64,000 nt of DNA from Chalara sp. BL73 (lineage: Eukaryota; Ascomycota; Leotiomycetes; Helotiales): contig CAKJVC010000006.1 in the NCBI GenBank assembly GCA_918026815.1, positions 1,240,001 to 1,304,000 on the forward strand. The letters are read 5' to 3'. The first letter of the stretch is position 1. Every line of letters begins with the position of its first letter. Made by a program: the position numbers and the translations under genes. Under the pieces are notes generated by a model. It did not search any database, was not told the origin of the DNA, and worked only from the letters and a program-made list of their open reading frames with translations. Below are positions 24,301 to 36,200 of this stretch, in pieces.

Positions 24301-25779
24301 GTAGGTCAGGGGACTACGCATGGCTTGGAAGGTGCGCCATATCGCGAGTGGCAGTAGCGTAAAGAGCAGTCCCAGGCGTGTGACCTAGGGCAGTGCCAGT
24401 TGTAGAACGACACTACACGATGGCAAGGAAGTTTGTGATCATTTTGTCTGGAGGCTGCGGCACGATAACTGTATCAAGCAGTTATATCCTGTTTCTAGGT
24501 GGCTTGGAGAAGTTACAACCGGATATAATCAGCAGGAGTACAAGAGAAGTGAAGGAGTGATTTCTGCAGCTTCTAGATATGAGGGTCCCTTGGGGTATTC
24601 CAGACCATGCTGCTTGCGGTGCTCCGAGAAATATTCCAAGGAGTGATGAGCCGTATTTGCAACCCTCTGGGAAAGCGACAGCCAAATGTACATATCTTCA
24701 GTGCATCACAAGATGGGCCATGTATGACGGCATGTCCGCCGACCCGACGACTCGGACAACGTTTTGACTGTAGATCATCATGCAGACCACGGCTGAGCCC
24801 GAATCAAAACTGCCCTCTAGAGTTCTCTTTCGCCTTCTCCAACCTCAGCTGGGCGTGGATGTTCAAGGTCATGTTAGGTCATACGCATGGAGGCTCAAAC
24901 CTGAGCGGTGTATTACGACATCCTGTCAAATAATATAAGTCGTTTGTTTATCGCAAGTTGCAATTTCGTTCCGATGGAAATATGTACTTTAAAGGTGCCA
25001 CGTCGCGGGCCTCGTGAAATTATGCGCGATCCTGAACCACGTGTCACTCCACGCTTAGGTATAAAACCAAAATCTCAGGCACAGCCTCATTTACTTTCTC
25101 TTCGTCAGTGAGGATGCATTGCGAGTGTAGGCCACGAACCAGGAAGCACATTAGCATCCCTCGGAATTCAGCTCGTAGTAAAAAAAAGCGGACCTCGCCG
25201 GCCCGGCAAAAGTTCAGAACGAGAGCTACTGTCCTTAAAGTAGCTGACTTTCCAATCCTGGCTGCCATGTGGAAGTTTCTCACCGGTGTTGTGGTACAGC
25301 AGCAGTCTTTCTCACGGTCTGTTCAGATTTGACTGACGGGCTAAGATTAAGAACGCTAGGCCAAGGGTCAGGACTCTTTGCGCCGCCTCTGTGGAGTGCA
25401 TCGGGTGGGGCTTATCCTATCCGCACTCCTGCCTGTGGTCTATGCAGGTATGCACAAGGGATCGTCTGGGCGCTAGTACTTGCGCTGAGAAGTGACTGGC
25501 CACATAATGCCAGATCAAGAATGTCATTGTCTATTCCACGAACAAACAAGAAGTACTTCACACCAAGAGATACCATTTACAAAGGCTGCTTTTCCACCGC
25601 GATAGCTGTGTGAAATCCTCGCTTCTTTTCAAGATACATTGTACCGATAAGACCAAGTCTTACTATCGTTTTCTTCCCCTGGGTACTTTCCTATCCGTGT
25701 CACCTTATAGTTTCAGATCCCTTCACTTGGGAACCCTGTCACTTACTAGTAGAGATGATATCGGCAGTCGACTAAAGAA
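21393..25779. other. 4.4-kb stretch with no supported gene
   Basis: Many short open frames on both strands (the longest about 116 codons at 24012-24362), none with a recognisable domain or convincing splice structure. Composition is mixed, with several AT-rich islands (21700-22130, 22960-23110). I see no long terminal repeats, reverse transcriptase motifs or tRNA-like cloverleaf. It may contain old, heavily mutated mobile elements. Confidence 0.3.
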
Positions 25780-28326
25780 ATGCTGACAAAAACGCGTGAG
25801 GAATTTCATCGTCAGTCCTTGCGATATCACTGGCCTGAGAAGTTCAAACAACGCAGAATATTTGATCGTCCTGCCGAAAATCAGCCTTACATTGAATTCT
25901 TGCGCACTCCAAAGTTCGATGGAGAAGAAGATGAGGTTGATATATCAAGCGATGAGGATGATGATAATGTCTCAAGTGAGCTTGAGGACGAGGTCGAGGG
26001 GAACAGAGGTAAGAGCGAAAATAAGGACGGTAATCTGAATGATGACAAGGACACTACAGTTTGTAATGGGCAAAGCATTGTCAGACTTTTCATGACAGGC
26101 ATGACTGGAGACGAGGAACACCTGCAGTATCCCGATCAAGTGGAACAAGTTGCAAGTTTTTATGAGCAAGGAAGCCTCGGGAAGTTGGAGACTAAAACTG
26201 GTCAAGATAAGAAGGCTGTGGCACTGCTCGATGACCGCAATATTTGTGGTACTATTCAAGTGAACCAAGGACCATTCCAGTGTATTGGACACTGCAGACC
26301 ACACCTGGGTCCTTTGACTTCGGAGGAGCTTCGCGAAGAATTGGAAAAAAAGGTACCGCGCATCTCATTTCCCCGTCAGAGCTCTAGAAACTCACAATGC
26401 ACAGCGTTTTAGACTCGAGTCGTACCAAAGTCTCGCCACCAACGTCTTTGAATATTTAGAGAGTGACGCCGAGAGGAGGTTGATGCAAGTCATAGTGCTG
26501 GTACATTAAGAATTGCGATTTAACTAATGCCTCTAGCTTTGTCGCCGGATTAGATCCATTGACCATTGAGGTTCTTACAAAAACGGCATCGCGCTCCCAA
26601 GCTCCCGCTCTGAGAGATCTTCTATACAAACACTTGACAAGCAAAACTTCCATAGGGGTGACTATTCCTGTAAGTATTAGTAGATCAAACACCCATCGTA
26701 CATCTCGATCACTGATACTAATTCTCATGTCGTAGCCTCAAGGATTCCTAGTATTTACTCTCGATTTTCATATTCCATATTATGCATTGAGAGTGAGCAA
26801 AGAGCTGCTCGAAGACACTCGGAAGAGACCGGACGGCAAGCCTTTGAGAGGATCCCGTAAGCTGCCTTTCCCGTCTAGGCCATTGAACACATCGACATCC
26901 ACAGATGGGGTGTACTGTTTGTACGAGGCAGAGATATCGGTTGCTGTGACTGGGATTGATCATTGGGTGTGGACTGCCTATGGATTTGTTGACACCTATT
27001 TTGAGCCAAAAGAGAATGCGGACAGCTACCACCACCAATTAGGAGGGCCTGCCGGCCCCGGCCGAGCAGATCCTCTTGCAGCTGGCCGACTTGACGCCGA
27101 CAAGCCTATATGGACGCCTAGGGAGTACTTTTTCAAAGTACTGGAAATTCGAATGAACCAAGTCCTGAGGGAATGGAACGGGATATTTCTCTGGGCAGAG
27201 AAGGAAGTTAAACAGTACGTATTGTGTGAGGACTTCGTCAGTGGGATTTTTCAGTTGGATCAGTGATGGGAACTGCTTTGTGATTTCGCACTTCGATGTG
27301 TTAGTATATGGGTTTTGCTCTGATGTCATGATCTAAAGCTTGAGTGGCAGTGTCGAATGGTGAAGATAGTGATTAACTGTAACGCAAGCAGGTCCAGAAC
27401 GCACCACCTGTTTTCGCTGCCGTCCAACAATCACAAAATCAGACAAGTGCGGGAGTTTTGCGTGTGGAATTCTCAAATGGTGAATATTTTAAGGGATTTG
27501 ATAGACGGTCTTTCTAACACAGTCGGGGCTTGGGACGAATTCTGGCGAAACGAAATTGGGTTCTTCCAGGATGACGATGAACCTCCAACTTCCTCATCAT
27601 CGCTCAAACCGTCCATTGCTGCTGTTAATAAAGCCATTTCAACGTTGAACGCCCTTCTTCCGAAGCTAAAGGACTTGGAAAAAAAATTATGCAAGGATAG
27701 CCCACAGGGTGTAAGTTAACTAACTGTCTTACTTCCAATACGAGGACGAAGTACATCCATCTGCTTGATACAGAATCTAACCAAAACAGCTCAATGCTCA
27801 TCTGATTATCGAAAATCACGCAGCCGCGATGTTCCAACAGAGAAATGGAAGGCACATCCAGGTTCTCACCGTTGTCACCATTGTAAGTCCAACTGAAAAG
27901 CATGGATTTGGGTGTCAGGTCTGATTAATATTTTTTCCCTACAACATCTAGGTATTTCTTCCATTAGTGCTTGACGCGAACCTATTCAGCGCCCAGGGAG
28001 TTCTACCTTTCACCCCAAATCTTGTACACTTCACATACGTTTTGCTTTTTTTCGTGGTCCTCGTTGGAGCTACAATCGTAATTTTATTCAGATGGCGCTC
28101 ATGGTCGCAGCCAATGATCGCATTGGTCGATTGTGTTCGAAATGCGATGATCTATTACGGGGAACAATATGGAAAAGAAGAGACTCGCGGCGATGTGAAC
28201 ACCCCGCCAAGGGGTTGGAAGTGGAGCTTGTTCCCTAGGAGAATTAGAGATGCTGAAGTTCATGAGCTGAGGGACCTCGAAATGCAGACGGAAACGAGAA
28301 GATATGCTGAATTTGATGGAAGTTGA
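25780..28326 (+). CDS. CorA-like membrane protein (fungal CorA-like divalent cation transporter family), 683 aa
   Basis: Seven exons in consistent phase: 25780-26352, 26405-26484, 26537-26669, 26736-27214, 27392-27710, 27790-27882 and 27952-28326. CorA proteins move Mg2+ or other divalent cations through two C-terminal helices. Visible hallmarks of the fungal CorA-like family are an acidic N-terminal tract (DISSDEDDDNVSSELEDE), FLVFTLDFHIPYYAL, HWVWTAYGFVDTYFEP, ADKPIWTPREYF, a long helix with DSPQGLNAHL across a junction, then two membrane segments: HIQVLTVVTIVFLPLVLDAN and LVHFTYVLLFFVVLVGATIV. The classical GMN pore motif is absent, as is common in the fungal paralogues, so ion transport is not assured. 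Intron 26485-26536 uses a GC donor, which is needed to give the family motif RRLIFVAGLDPL. A second, shorter family member lies at 37183-38444. Confidence 0.85.
26485..26536 (+). other. Non-canonical GC-AG intron in the CorA-like gene
   Basis: 52-bp intron with donor GCAAGT, branch-like TTAACTAAT and acceptor CTCTAG. Only this donor keeps the frame: the junction codon AT plus C gives Ile and links ERRL to FVAGLDPL. GT candidates nearby (CAA-GT, ATA-GT, CTG-GT) are all phase 0, while the downstream exon needs phase 2. Confidence 0.75.
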
Positions 28327-29747
28327 TTCCTGGCCCACTGGTTTTCTGCTTGAACAATGCATGTTCTGAAGGGGGGGGGGGGGGGGGGGGGGGCCTACTA
28401 GTCATGTTACTCGTGTTAGGGTGCTAGTTGCGTTATTTAGATACATGATACCCCCTTTAGAAAACCTTGGAGCTTTGACAGCGAATCCAGCTTGCTTCAA
28501 TTGAAGGTTTTACCAGGCAAAATTTCTCTGGGATCTCGAATATCGAGCGAATAGAGCATTCTTATTAGCTCAAAATCCAGGATCTGATATTCTCATTGGC
28601 TTTCCTTTTCGTACCCGACATATAACACCGCTTTGCTATTTAGTTAGCCTAACAGTCTGGTATAATGGAAGACGAATATATCCTCAACCTTTTTAACTCG
28701 CTATACTTCAACAATTATAGAAAGGTCCCCCCGAGTTTGGACGCCCTGCACACTCAAGGTAGTAAGGGCTTAGAGAGCCGTCTTAGTCTCAACCCAATAC
28801 GCTGAAGGTAGTATTAGCCCTTGCGCACTATGATGGCGAGTTAGTTGATCGAGGACCACCTGACGAATATACTGAGACAACCCTGATTTTGTGCTTGTGC
28901 AACCTTGAATATGCTGAATATTAGTGGGGGCTATTGCCTGATGCTATGTCCAAGCCAATGATGTAATCGCATAACCAGCCAGTCCTATATGCAGTAATAT
29001 GCAGTAATATGCTATCGCACTACCTGTCACATTCTGTCACACACGACTAACCTGACTACTATGCTGCGTGTGGCGATAATATTTGCATAAATACCAAGCA
29101 AATTAAGCAAAACCCAATATAAGGCCCGGTGCGATAGTTGCGTAACACAGCAACCCCATATTTGTTGTCGTCAAAACTACTTCAGAGGACAAGCACTGAC
29201 CTTATACTGGTCTTGCTTACCTCGCAGGCATTATGCAAATACTGTCGCCAACACTGCCACACTTATCTCTTCGGGTGGAGGCTGGACGCTGGTGCCTGGG
29301 CCTAGGAGAGCGCTCTCTCGTCTCCTTCCACATTATCATCGCGACGCCAACAGGTGAAGCATCCCGCGAGGCGCGGGCTGCCCAGAAAAGCCTTTCGGAA
29401 CGAAGTCACAAGTGGAGGAGTACCTGATCATAATGTTTGAATTGATTAAGTTTTATAGTCGCTTGCAAAATCGGCTTCGCCCTCAAACCCTCTGTCAGAA
29501 TCTTAGCCCCACTTTATTGCACGGACCTCTCTGAGCCTGCTACTCTAGATCTGGTTAAGCGTCAGGCATAACCGCAGTACGTCACATTACTTGACCCTAC
29601 GTCTGGCGAACCGTGAGGCAGTCGCAAGGCTCACAGGTACGTCGACTTATCAGACATAATTGTCTAGAGATCTTTTAATCTCGACACAGTAATACGATCT
29701 CACCGTCACATGTCATCCTTCAACCTTCTGCAGTTTTCCTTTTCAAG
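28327..29747. other. Intergenic stretch with long G homopolymer, no supported gene
   Basis: Starts with the 3' region of the CorA-like gene. A run of 23 G occurs at 28371-28393, 45 bp after the stop codon. The rest (28640-29230) has short repeats such as ATGCAGTAAT twice near 28988-29010, but no gene or terminal repeats I can define. The last 100 bp is the likely promoter of the next gene. Confidence 0.4.
28371..28393. repeat. Poly-G homopolymer, 23 bases
   Basis: An uninterrupted run of G directly visible on the plus strand, 45 bp downstream of the CorA-like stop codon. It could be a real mononucleotide tract able to form G-quadruplex structure, or a length-uncertain assembly feature. Confidence 0.9.
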
Positions 29748-31660
29748 ATGGACCCATTGAGTGCTATGGCTTCGGTAGTTGGGTTGCTGACCGCGACGGT
29801 GAATGTATCAAGAGTCCTTGCCTCAATCACATCCAGCATGAAAGAAGCGCCGCGTTTAGCACATTCTACACTCTCTGAAGTCAACGAATTCCGCCGGGCA
29901 CTTGAATCCTTGCAAACGTTTCTTCTTAGGGTTCACACTGCTCCAAAACACCGTACATCTTTAATCCAGCTTGACCAACTTATTGCCACATTGACAGACG
30001 CTGTGGTGACCTTTTCTGATCTTGAAACACTGATCAGTCCTCTTACGGTGCCGCCGGACTCTAAGCTGGCCTTGCGAACTCGTGTCAAGTTGACTTGGGA
30101 AGAGGACAGGATCTCATCTCTCGTTCAGCAGTTGCAGCAGCACAAATCCTCTCTATCGTTGATGTTAAACATCATGCAATGGTACTGCTTGTTCCCGTGT
30201 TAGTTACATAACATTCCCTGCTAAACTGTCAAAACAGTGGATCAGAGTTAGAAGCCGCGGAGTTCCAAGAGAGTCTCCAGAGCCAGGTCCAGCAGCTCCT
30301 AGAAAGTAACCAGGAGTTATCCAAACGTCTAAAAACCCTTGAAGATGCTTTCGATGCTAAGGGCATTCTAACGCGGTGTTTGGAGAACGCAACAATCGTC
30401 GACGGAGAAACTGGCGATACCGTGACAATTACGCCAACAAGATTTAATATGCGAACGCTCCAGTCTTCAATAAATGAAGCAACCACTTTTGAAGGAGACT
30501 TGGAGTCGTCCCGCGTGTATAAGCGGACCCGCTTCAATACTGACTGCGATGTATCTTTTAGCAGCTCGACCATAAGAACGTATGCTTGGTCTGTCTTCTC
30601 GGGCCTTAGTCTGGCAGATATATCTGCTGTTTCGGTCATAGCATTACCACTATACTCAAAAGATATATCGAACAATCAACATTACACTTTCGGAATTTCC
30701 AGCTATAGCAATCCGCAAAGCACATTTGAAGCGGGTCCCGCTGATGAAGTTGTAAGCCGGGCTGATCATCAGGCTGTCGAGAATTTTCAAGACAGCAAGG
30801 ACACTGGACACTCAGGCGAACTCCAAAAAATACCAAATTGCGGTACCAATACACCCCTAAGTTCCCTGCTGGAGAGGGATATAGTGTCCACCGATTGGCC
30901 TTATCTATCGCCTCGACAAGGAGTTAATTTCGCGACTGGCGCAAATCCCTATAATCTAGCGGCCGGCTCGACGCACGCTCGCCGCCGCCTGAACAGGGAT
31001 TATAAGGTAGTTCATGGTTGCTTACTCCAGGACCACTGCGCTTCCAACTGTGATTCGGAGTGGCGTTGCAATCCTTTATCATTGACATTCATGGATGCTA
31101 ATAGAGTTTGATGTTAAACAGCGCATGCAGACTGATCCTCCCGGTGGTATTTCTGCAACTCCCGTAGCGGGTAATATTATGACATGGTTAGTACCTTAGT
31201 GTTAGCTCTAGCGCACTTCAGCCAAACTGAAGCCCTTTCTAGGAATGCAGTCATTATCGGTCCTAGTGACACCCCCTTTGAGGATGGAATATTCCGCTTG
31301 GTGATAACTTTCGGAGAGCAGTACCCGAACATACCACCAGCCGTAAAATTTGTTAGCCAGATGTTTCATCCAAATATTTCTATAACTGGAGAGCCGTATT
31401 TGGATATTTTGCAAAATCGTTGGACCTCACTATACGACGTGGCAGGAATTTTAATCAGCATCCAGAGGTATAGTTTATCAAATATTGACAAAAACTCCTA
31501 TACAGAGCCAGGTCTTAACTAACCTCTATCCTCAAGTTTCCTGAATGATCCGAATATCTCGAATCCTGCTAATAGCAAAGCAGCAGAGCTTTACAGAGAC
31601 AGTCGTAGGGAGTACACGAAACGGGTTCGAGAGACAGTAGAAAAGAGCTGGGAGGATTAA
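29748..31660 (+). CDS. Fungal STAND-type N-terminal domain fused to a Rad6-like E2 fold lacking the catalytic cysteine, 538 aa
   Basis: Five exons with consistent phases: 29748-30181, 30238-31006, 31122-31186, 31243-31467 and 31537-31660. The N-terminus ([20 protein letters not shown], then [20 protein letters not shown]) is the helical domain that precedes effector or NACHT modules in fungal STAND proteins. A coiled coil follows ([20 protein letters not shown]), then the conserved [20 protein letters not shown] block. The C-terminus (from about residue 390) is a full Rad6/UBC2-like ubiquitin-conjugating fold: [10 protein letters not shown] joined to [20 protein letters not shown], then [56 protein letters not shown] and the [20 protein letters not shown] helix. 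HPN is kept, but Rad6 has Cys two residues after the turn before LDILQNRW, and here that position is Tyr (EPYLDIL). It should therefore be unable to form a ubiquitin thioester. A miniature element begins at the base after the stop. Confidence 0.88.
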
Positions 31661-32099
31661 AGGGGTACGATTGAAACGGCCACAATTAGGGCCTTGGCAA
31701 GTACCCGTTATTTTCTTTGTTAAGATAGTTAAGCGAAACTTTTATTTGCGCTTTTCTACTTTTGAACATTTGCTTTGCTGTTGTACTAAGCGAAATACGC
31801 TAAACCCGATTTACTTAAAATTGATTTTTTTCTTTCTACAAAAAATCTTACAACAAAACATATATAAATATATATTTTTGCAATTTGTTTTTGTTAAATT
31901 TATTAAATTTAAATAAATCAAGTTGTAAATTTTTTCGTTGTTGTTTAATTAAATGTTGTATTGTACAGTTGCGCAAAATTGCAGCATGCAATTTTCGCTA
32001 AGTTTTGCGTCGGCAAAAATAAAAGCGGCATGCCTTGGTTTTTGGTGTGTTAAGGATGCCAAGGCCCTAATTGTGGCCGTTTCAATTGTACCCATTAAA
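31656..32099. mobile_element. 432-bp MITE inserted at the stop codon of the STAND-E2 gene
   Basis: The element spans 31662-32093 and has terminal inverted repeats of about 37 bp. The left end is GGGTACGATTGAAACGGCCA and the right end, read in reverse, is GGGTACAATTGAAACGGCCA. Both continue into CAATTAGGGCCTTGGCA. It is flanked by a direct duplication ATTAAA at 31656-31661 and 32094-32099. The interior is AT-rich without coding capacity. The stop codon TAA of the upstream gene lies inside the duplicated ATTAAA, so insertion left the protein end intact. The superfamily is not clear from the terminal bases. Confidence 0.85.
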
Positions 32100-32259
32100 A
32101 GGCTATTATCTAGTTGGATATACAACGCTGTTGGGAGAGGTTCCATTATCGATAATTTGCGCGCATTGGACGGGGCGGACGTATAAGCGCTGTTTTGGTC
32201 GACTTATCGAGAGTGTCAGCATACTGGTGCAATTCTGTCACTGTCTGAGCTGCTGTTAG

Positions 32260-33246
32260 CATCTTCGCCAAGTCATCGCAGTCTTGGGTGCTGATACCGT
32301 GCTCCTCTCGACAACCTTTCGACCCTTACGGACTCCGTCATCGATAAGGTCATCCTGGAATTCGCTAGCAACTGTGCAACAGGAGTGCCTTGGAGGCTAG
32401 GCTAAAAACTAAAGAAATTCGTCGTTCTACTCTTCGTAGGCAGAGCGCAACGCTATTTGAGAAAAGAAGATCCGGAAAAGCCGAAAGTCAGTGGAGTGCA
32501 AAAAATTTGCACCCTTGTGTCTTAAATATAGTTAAGCGACCCAATAGCAGACTCTTACTTTGCTTTGAGGGTTCACTATTGGATCGCTTATTTGCATAAA
32601 ACTGACAGGGGCGCAAACTTTCTTTGCGCTCCACTGCAGTGCCTAAGGCAACCACCACTGACTGGATCTCCAAGCCTTTGCCGCGGAGATCCGGCTGGAA
32701 CCGATTCCGTCGTTTCCGGCGGCAGATGTTCCGAACGTTTCTATTGATATCTACCGTTCGTGTCTCACAGAGCACTTGCAGATGCTTGGTGAGTGTGATC
32801 CGCGTCTAGTTGCAATTCTATTCAGCCGTCTAACACAATTGAAATAGAGGCTTGGATATCGTTTTGCCCAAACTGAAGTTGGATGGTGTTAAGCTCAAAG
32901 AGCTCGCAGGCGAGCTTCTCGAAAAGGTTAATTTATTTTTAACACATCTCTCTCCACTTGTTTCAACCTTATGTCCTTTTCTGGGCTCTATATAAGGATG
33001 GCATTAATACGATTTCAATTCTCCAAAAATTATGCACAACCCCTTTTTTTTACGCCCACGATTGGCAGGCTACTAGAAGTGGGCTGGCGGGAGTATGGTT
33101 CGGAGGAATTTCTTGATTAACAGACAGATTTACTCAGATACTATACAGTGGAGAGAGCTAGTACCTCTTGTCAGCCTTCTCCACTTAGTCATCAAATTCA
33201 TTTCCGCTGCTCCTGAAGCAGAAGTTTTTGCCATGATCCGTTAGTG
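32260..33246 (+). pseudogene. Decayed or very divergent multi-exon gene remnant, unknown family
   Basis: Coding-like stretches are separated by plausible introns but lack a start. One frame at about 32325-32400 reads LDNLSTLTDSVIDKVILEFA. At about 32655-32785 another reads IRLEPIPSFPAADVPNVSID, and an intron (GTGAGT donor near 32787) joins it to LDIVLPKLKLDGVKLKELAG. A third exon after the TACTAG acceptor near 33074 reads WAGGSMVRRNFLINRQIYSD and continues to a stop at 33246. The 146-bp inverted-repeat element at 32490-32635 sits between the first and second pieces. I do not recognise the family. It could also be part of a gene whose other exons I failed to see. Confidence 0.3.
32490..32635. 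mobile_element. 146-bp inverted-repeat miniature element
   Basis: The left arm starts AGTGGAGTGCAAAAAATTTG. The right arm, reversed, starts AGTGGAGCGCAAAGAAAGTT. Both continue with similar sequence to a shared AAGCGAYCCAATAG core, so nearly the whole element is an imperfect hairpin of about 60-bp arms. It has no coding capacity. Target duplication is not clear (the flanks are GTC and GCAGT). It sits 400 bp right of the larger MITE and does not share its ends. Confidence 0.65.
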
Positions 33247-36200
33247 CGTCGTATGGCTAGTAAGTTCCTTGTTAGAATTACGAGGTATAGGGTTTAGGTG
33301 CTATACCCCTGGCGCAAAACGGTTGGGCTAATGCAAACTTTAAGCCAGAATAGTATTAGCTTATAAAAACGTCATTGTGAGGCTGAACTTTAAATCATTG
33401 ACTGTTGGAATGACACTGGTTCGACTTTTACTCTACTTTTACTTTTACTATTACTATTACTACATTATAGTGCGTTATTCTATCTTCCGAAATTTTGCAA
33501 AACCTTCACTCCGTCCTGTGTCCGGTGGCGGCCTGAGTAACCATGACCAAAGACACTGGCAATACAGGATAATCCGAGCTAAAAGAAAATAGACACCAAT
33601 TTTCAACTGGCCCAGAAGCAAAGACGCCAGCGATACAAAATAGTCCAGACCAAAACATACACCGCATTCTTCCACCCACCCTCCCTAACTCTCAACCGCC
33701 CCTCCATCCTGTGTAATCGAAATTGCGAAATGACCAGTTGCCGAAGCATTGGACCCAGTCGCTCGAACCGATTCACGAGTACCTAAGGACTCGCCTGTCA
33801 TAAATTTTCACGAACTATACAACGGCTCTGAATTACTCGAAGAGACTTTACTCCCAAATCTCCGGCTACGAGTTAAAGATACCGGTATTACGACATGGTA
33901 CAAAGCAAAGCATATAGCACTGTTTAACCAACCACGAAGCAGAGACGCCACTGCTATATGATACAGGCTAGAAGATATTGGGTATTTTCCTTTAATAGCC
34001 ACTAAGGAAAGGCGTCGTTGAGCAGCGTGGAGCAAGCTAAAAGTGCAGTAACTCCGTACAAAAGGCATAGCTTGTCGAGTGTTTCAAAGTTGACCGGACA
34101 AAATATCCGAACGTATGATGTGAATGATTCGACGTTCCCGGACCCGCCAGCTGACAGAATCATGTTGTCACAGCTGGCAGAGAAGCCTAATAGAGGCTTA
34201 GTAATTCCACCCCAGAATATAATGGAGAGCGGACGGAAAATTTGACCCAATGTTGGTGGCGCTGTTCCAGTTTTACTAGGATTATTGCGCTCGTCCACTA
34301 GACCGTGAAGCTTCTGTATCTGCACCGCTATCTTGTTTGTTTGTGGACATCGCACGAAGTACAACGGGGAATACCGCAACTTAGACAGTTCTCGATCGAG
34401 GTCGTCATTCCGCTCGCGTTGCATTGGCACTAATTGTTTTCATTAGCCGCATGCATCTTAATTTAACCTGCTCTGCACTTACACATATCCAAACCCACAC
34501 CACGACTTTCTTCTTCGGCTTCGCCATTGAGGCTGGCAATCATCGGAGGGTTGAATTGATTGCGACAGAGTGGACTGAACTTCCACCGTCTGGCAGACAC
34601 AGCGGTCCTCTACTTCTTGCCTGATACCGCTGTCAGGGATTCAGCGAGCAATTGAGTGCATCGAAATCCGCTGGCTTGGCTGGCGGCAATGATTGACGAT
34701 TCGAGAGGTTTGTTGAGAGGTATATTGAATCCCGCGCGAGGCGTGTGTTTTTTTTGGGGGGACTCGAACTGTAGAGATCTTGAAAAGAGAGATTGGGCTT
34801 ATAACCCAATTGGAGGGGAATACAATGACATAATTCGTGCAGGGGCACACAGGTATAGATGAAAAGCCTCTCAACATTGCGGAGAGGCTCGAACGAAGGG
34901 AGAACTGGCAGGCTCGCTTCCCGCGTAAGTCAAGGGCTTAAGTATCGCGCAGCTTACGTCTCCGGCATTGCGAATGATCAATCAAAGCTAGAGCTAAATA
35001 GACATCTTGCAATGCATAAGAATCTTAAAATCATGCAGGGGCAATTTAACTCTCGTGATGCAAGTGCGACATTAAATATAGACTTGGTGTGATATTATGT
35101 GGAGCGTCCTATTGTACCATCTCACGGATCAACTTTTGGATAAAACCCCGCCATTTCGCATCTAACAAGCAAATGTGGATCTCCCTCGGTGGCGCAGCCT
35201 CTATGCTAACAGCATCGTCTGCTTGCCGCTTCGCTTTGTTGTGAACGCGTATACCCTGGTTTCTGTAACGCATTTGATAGACTTGAATAGGGTATCTCAT
35301 GATTCGTAATCGCGTTCTGAGGAGGACGTTGCCTGGAAATGATGGGACAGATTCGTTTGGTAGCAGACTCATCAGACTGAGCATAGATGCTGCTCATGAG
35401 AGATGTGGCTTTAGCGGGGTTGACGCGCCTAGACGTGCCGTTGAACGTTTAAATCTGTAAGCTTATCGGTTGTATGCATACTGCTGAGTAATCCACCCCC
35501 GATCTTGCGAGTCTGCTCTCACAAACACATCCGGCCCGCCCAACACCATCGAATAGATAGATTACCTACCACTTCCCGTGCCTCAAGAATCAGCGATAAC
35601 CGAGCGGGGCTGTTATCAACCCAAACCTTTCCCCACAAGAACAGGAGTGGGGAGAAGTGCTGGGGCTGCCATTGGCAGGGGCTTCCTGAGATCCTTTGTG
35701 GCGTACTCTCTAGAAACGAAGACGTCATATTCAACCTCGATTTTGGGGAGGGGGCTAGCATTGTCGGAATTCATTAACCGGGAAATCTAAAAGGGCAAGG
35801 GAGCATACGGAGATGGAGCTAAAGGCTCGAATCAGAGGAATGAGGAAAACTAAAGCTTATTTTTTTTTTCATCAGGGGCACTGCGACAAGGGTAGGCATA
35901 GAGAAAGTCAAAAGCCGTTTTGGCATTTTGAATACAACGCCAGGCACATGTTTATTGAGGCGCGGAAGGGTGGACGGAAGACAAGCGCATCCGCTGGAGC
36001 GGAGGGGGTTACCTGTTGTGGTCACCGCAATGGTTTTGCGGCCTATATCTAGGCATGGACGTAGTAGAACAGGCAGCCTAAGATAAACCCTAACTAACCC
36101 TAGCACGTACTTGCCCCAACGTACCGCTGATAGGATGTCGAACACTTGGTAATAAGAGTTTGAAACGATACGAATTTTGAACTTTGTAGATGGGCAGCCA

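Noticed and set aside
26353..26379. 27-bp intron in the CorA-like gene using the first CAG
   Set aside because: Too short and leads to the wrong phase. The acceptor at 26404 gives a 52-bp intron in phase 0.
34002..34430. 142-codon minus-strand open frame
   Set aside because: No family resemblance. The composition looks like non-coding decayed DNA.
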